Translations under genes and position numbers: made by a program
Assembly: GCA_002717505.1 (NCBI GenBank)
Contig: PBEB01000048.1
Coordinates: 36,899 to 78,470, forward strand
Direction: 5' to 3'
Source of the DNA: Leptospiraceae bacterium
GTDB taxonomy: Bacteria; Spirochaetota; Leptospiria; Leptospirales; Leptonemataceae
Length of the DNA stretch: 41,572 bases
The notes under the pieces: model-generated
What the model was told of the DNA's origin: nothing
Seen by the model: the letters and a program-made list of their open reading frames with translations, nothing else
Database searches by the model: none
Part shown: piece after piece, positions 41,516-41,572 of the stretch
Layout of the letters: every line of letters begins with the position of its first letter
How positions within the stretch are numbered: the first letter of the stretch is position 1

Positions 41516-41572
41516 CCGATAAAACAGAAAACCGGGTGAACCCGTTTCCACCTGTTATACCTTGATGGAGGA

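Overview
The window is about 41.6 kb of densely packed bacterial chromosome, roughly half G+C by eye, carrying mostly core housekeeping genes. I infer a spirochaete of the Leptospirales (Leptonema/Leptospira-like). The grounds are lipoproteins with loose spirochaetal lipoboxes, a DUF1566 (Lcl) lipoprotein, a DUF115/Maf-type flagellin-modification protein, a PEGA-repeat protein, a diiron-sensor/SpoIIE fusion, an unusually short SMC and a CHAT protein. I see no rRNA, tRNA, CRISPR array, insertion sequence or phage genes. The organism is an inference from protein character, because no marker gene could be compared.

Layout. 1-2296 (+): end of a HEAT-repeat gene, a ThiF/MoeB-type adenylyltransferase, a small zinc-ribbon protein, a LapA-like membrane protein and an RsmD-like methyltransferase, tightly packed. 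2431-5463 (+): a cellulose-synthase-like GT2 glycosyltransferase with a terminator, then a PilZ protein, a five-Cys protein and a PtsN-like EIIA. 5637-8164 (-): eno, an FtsB/DivIC-like protein and clpP. 8282-8797 (+): an unknown protein, divergent from eno. 9059-15237 (-): acylphosphatase, two overlapping sigma-54 activators without receiver domains, a TPR-like protein, an SDR-like protein and an AspT/YidE-type transporter. 15363-22290 (+): pdxJ, a CHAT protease-like protein, an eight-Cys YkgJ-like protein, a Sua5/YciO protein, then yebC-ruvC-ruvA with overlapping start and stop codons. 22515-27569 (-): a DNRLRE-like lipoprotein, a two-copy DUF1566 lipoprotein, a 560-bp repeat-rich intergenic region and a DUF115 protein. 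27682-34554 (+): short SMC, PEGA-repeat protein, and a metallo-beta-lactamase/ODP-SpoIIE-TPR fusion. 34830-35672 (-): PlsC-like acyltransferase. 35712-41291 (+): lipoprotein, class II fructose-1,6-bisphosphatase (glpX), polysaccharide flippase, class A PBP.

How they fit together. Central metabolism (eno, glpX, pdxJ), genome maintenance (ruvC, ruvA, smc), proteolysis (clpP) and envelope building (FtsB-like, PBP1A, PlsC, flippase, GT2, lipoproteins) sit among signalling genes (PilZ, PtsN-like, two activators, ODP-SpoIIE). The best candidates for undescribed biology are the ODP-SpoIIE-TPR fusion (32470-34554), the CHAT plus eight-Cys pair with a 45-bp hairpin repeat between them (16233-18912), the paired receiver-less activators (12642-14890), an SMC apparently lacking a normal hinge, a nine-copy heptamer repeat just upstream of yebC-ruvCA, and a degenerate repeat cluster with 180-bp spacing at 25035-25268.
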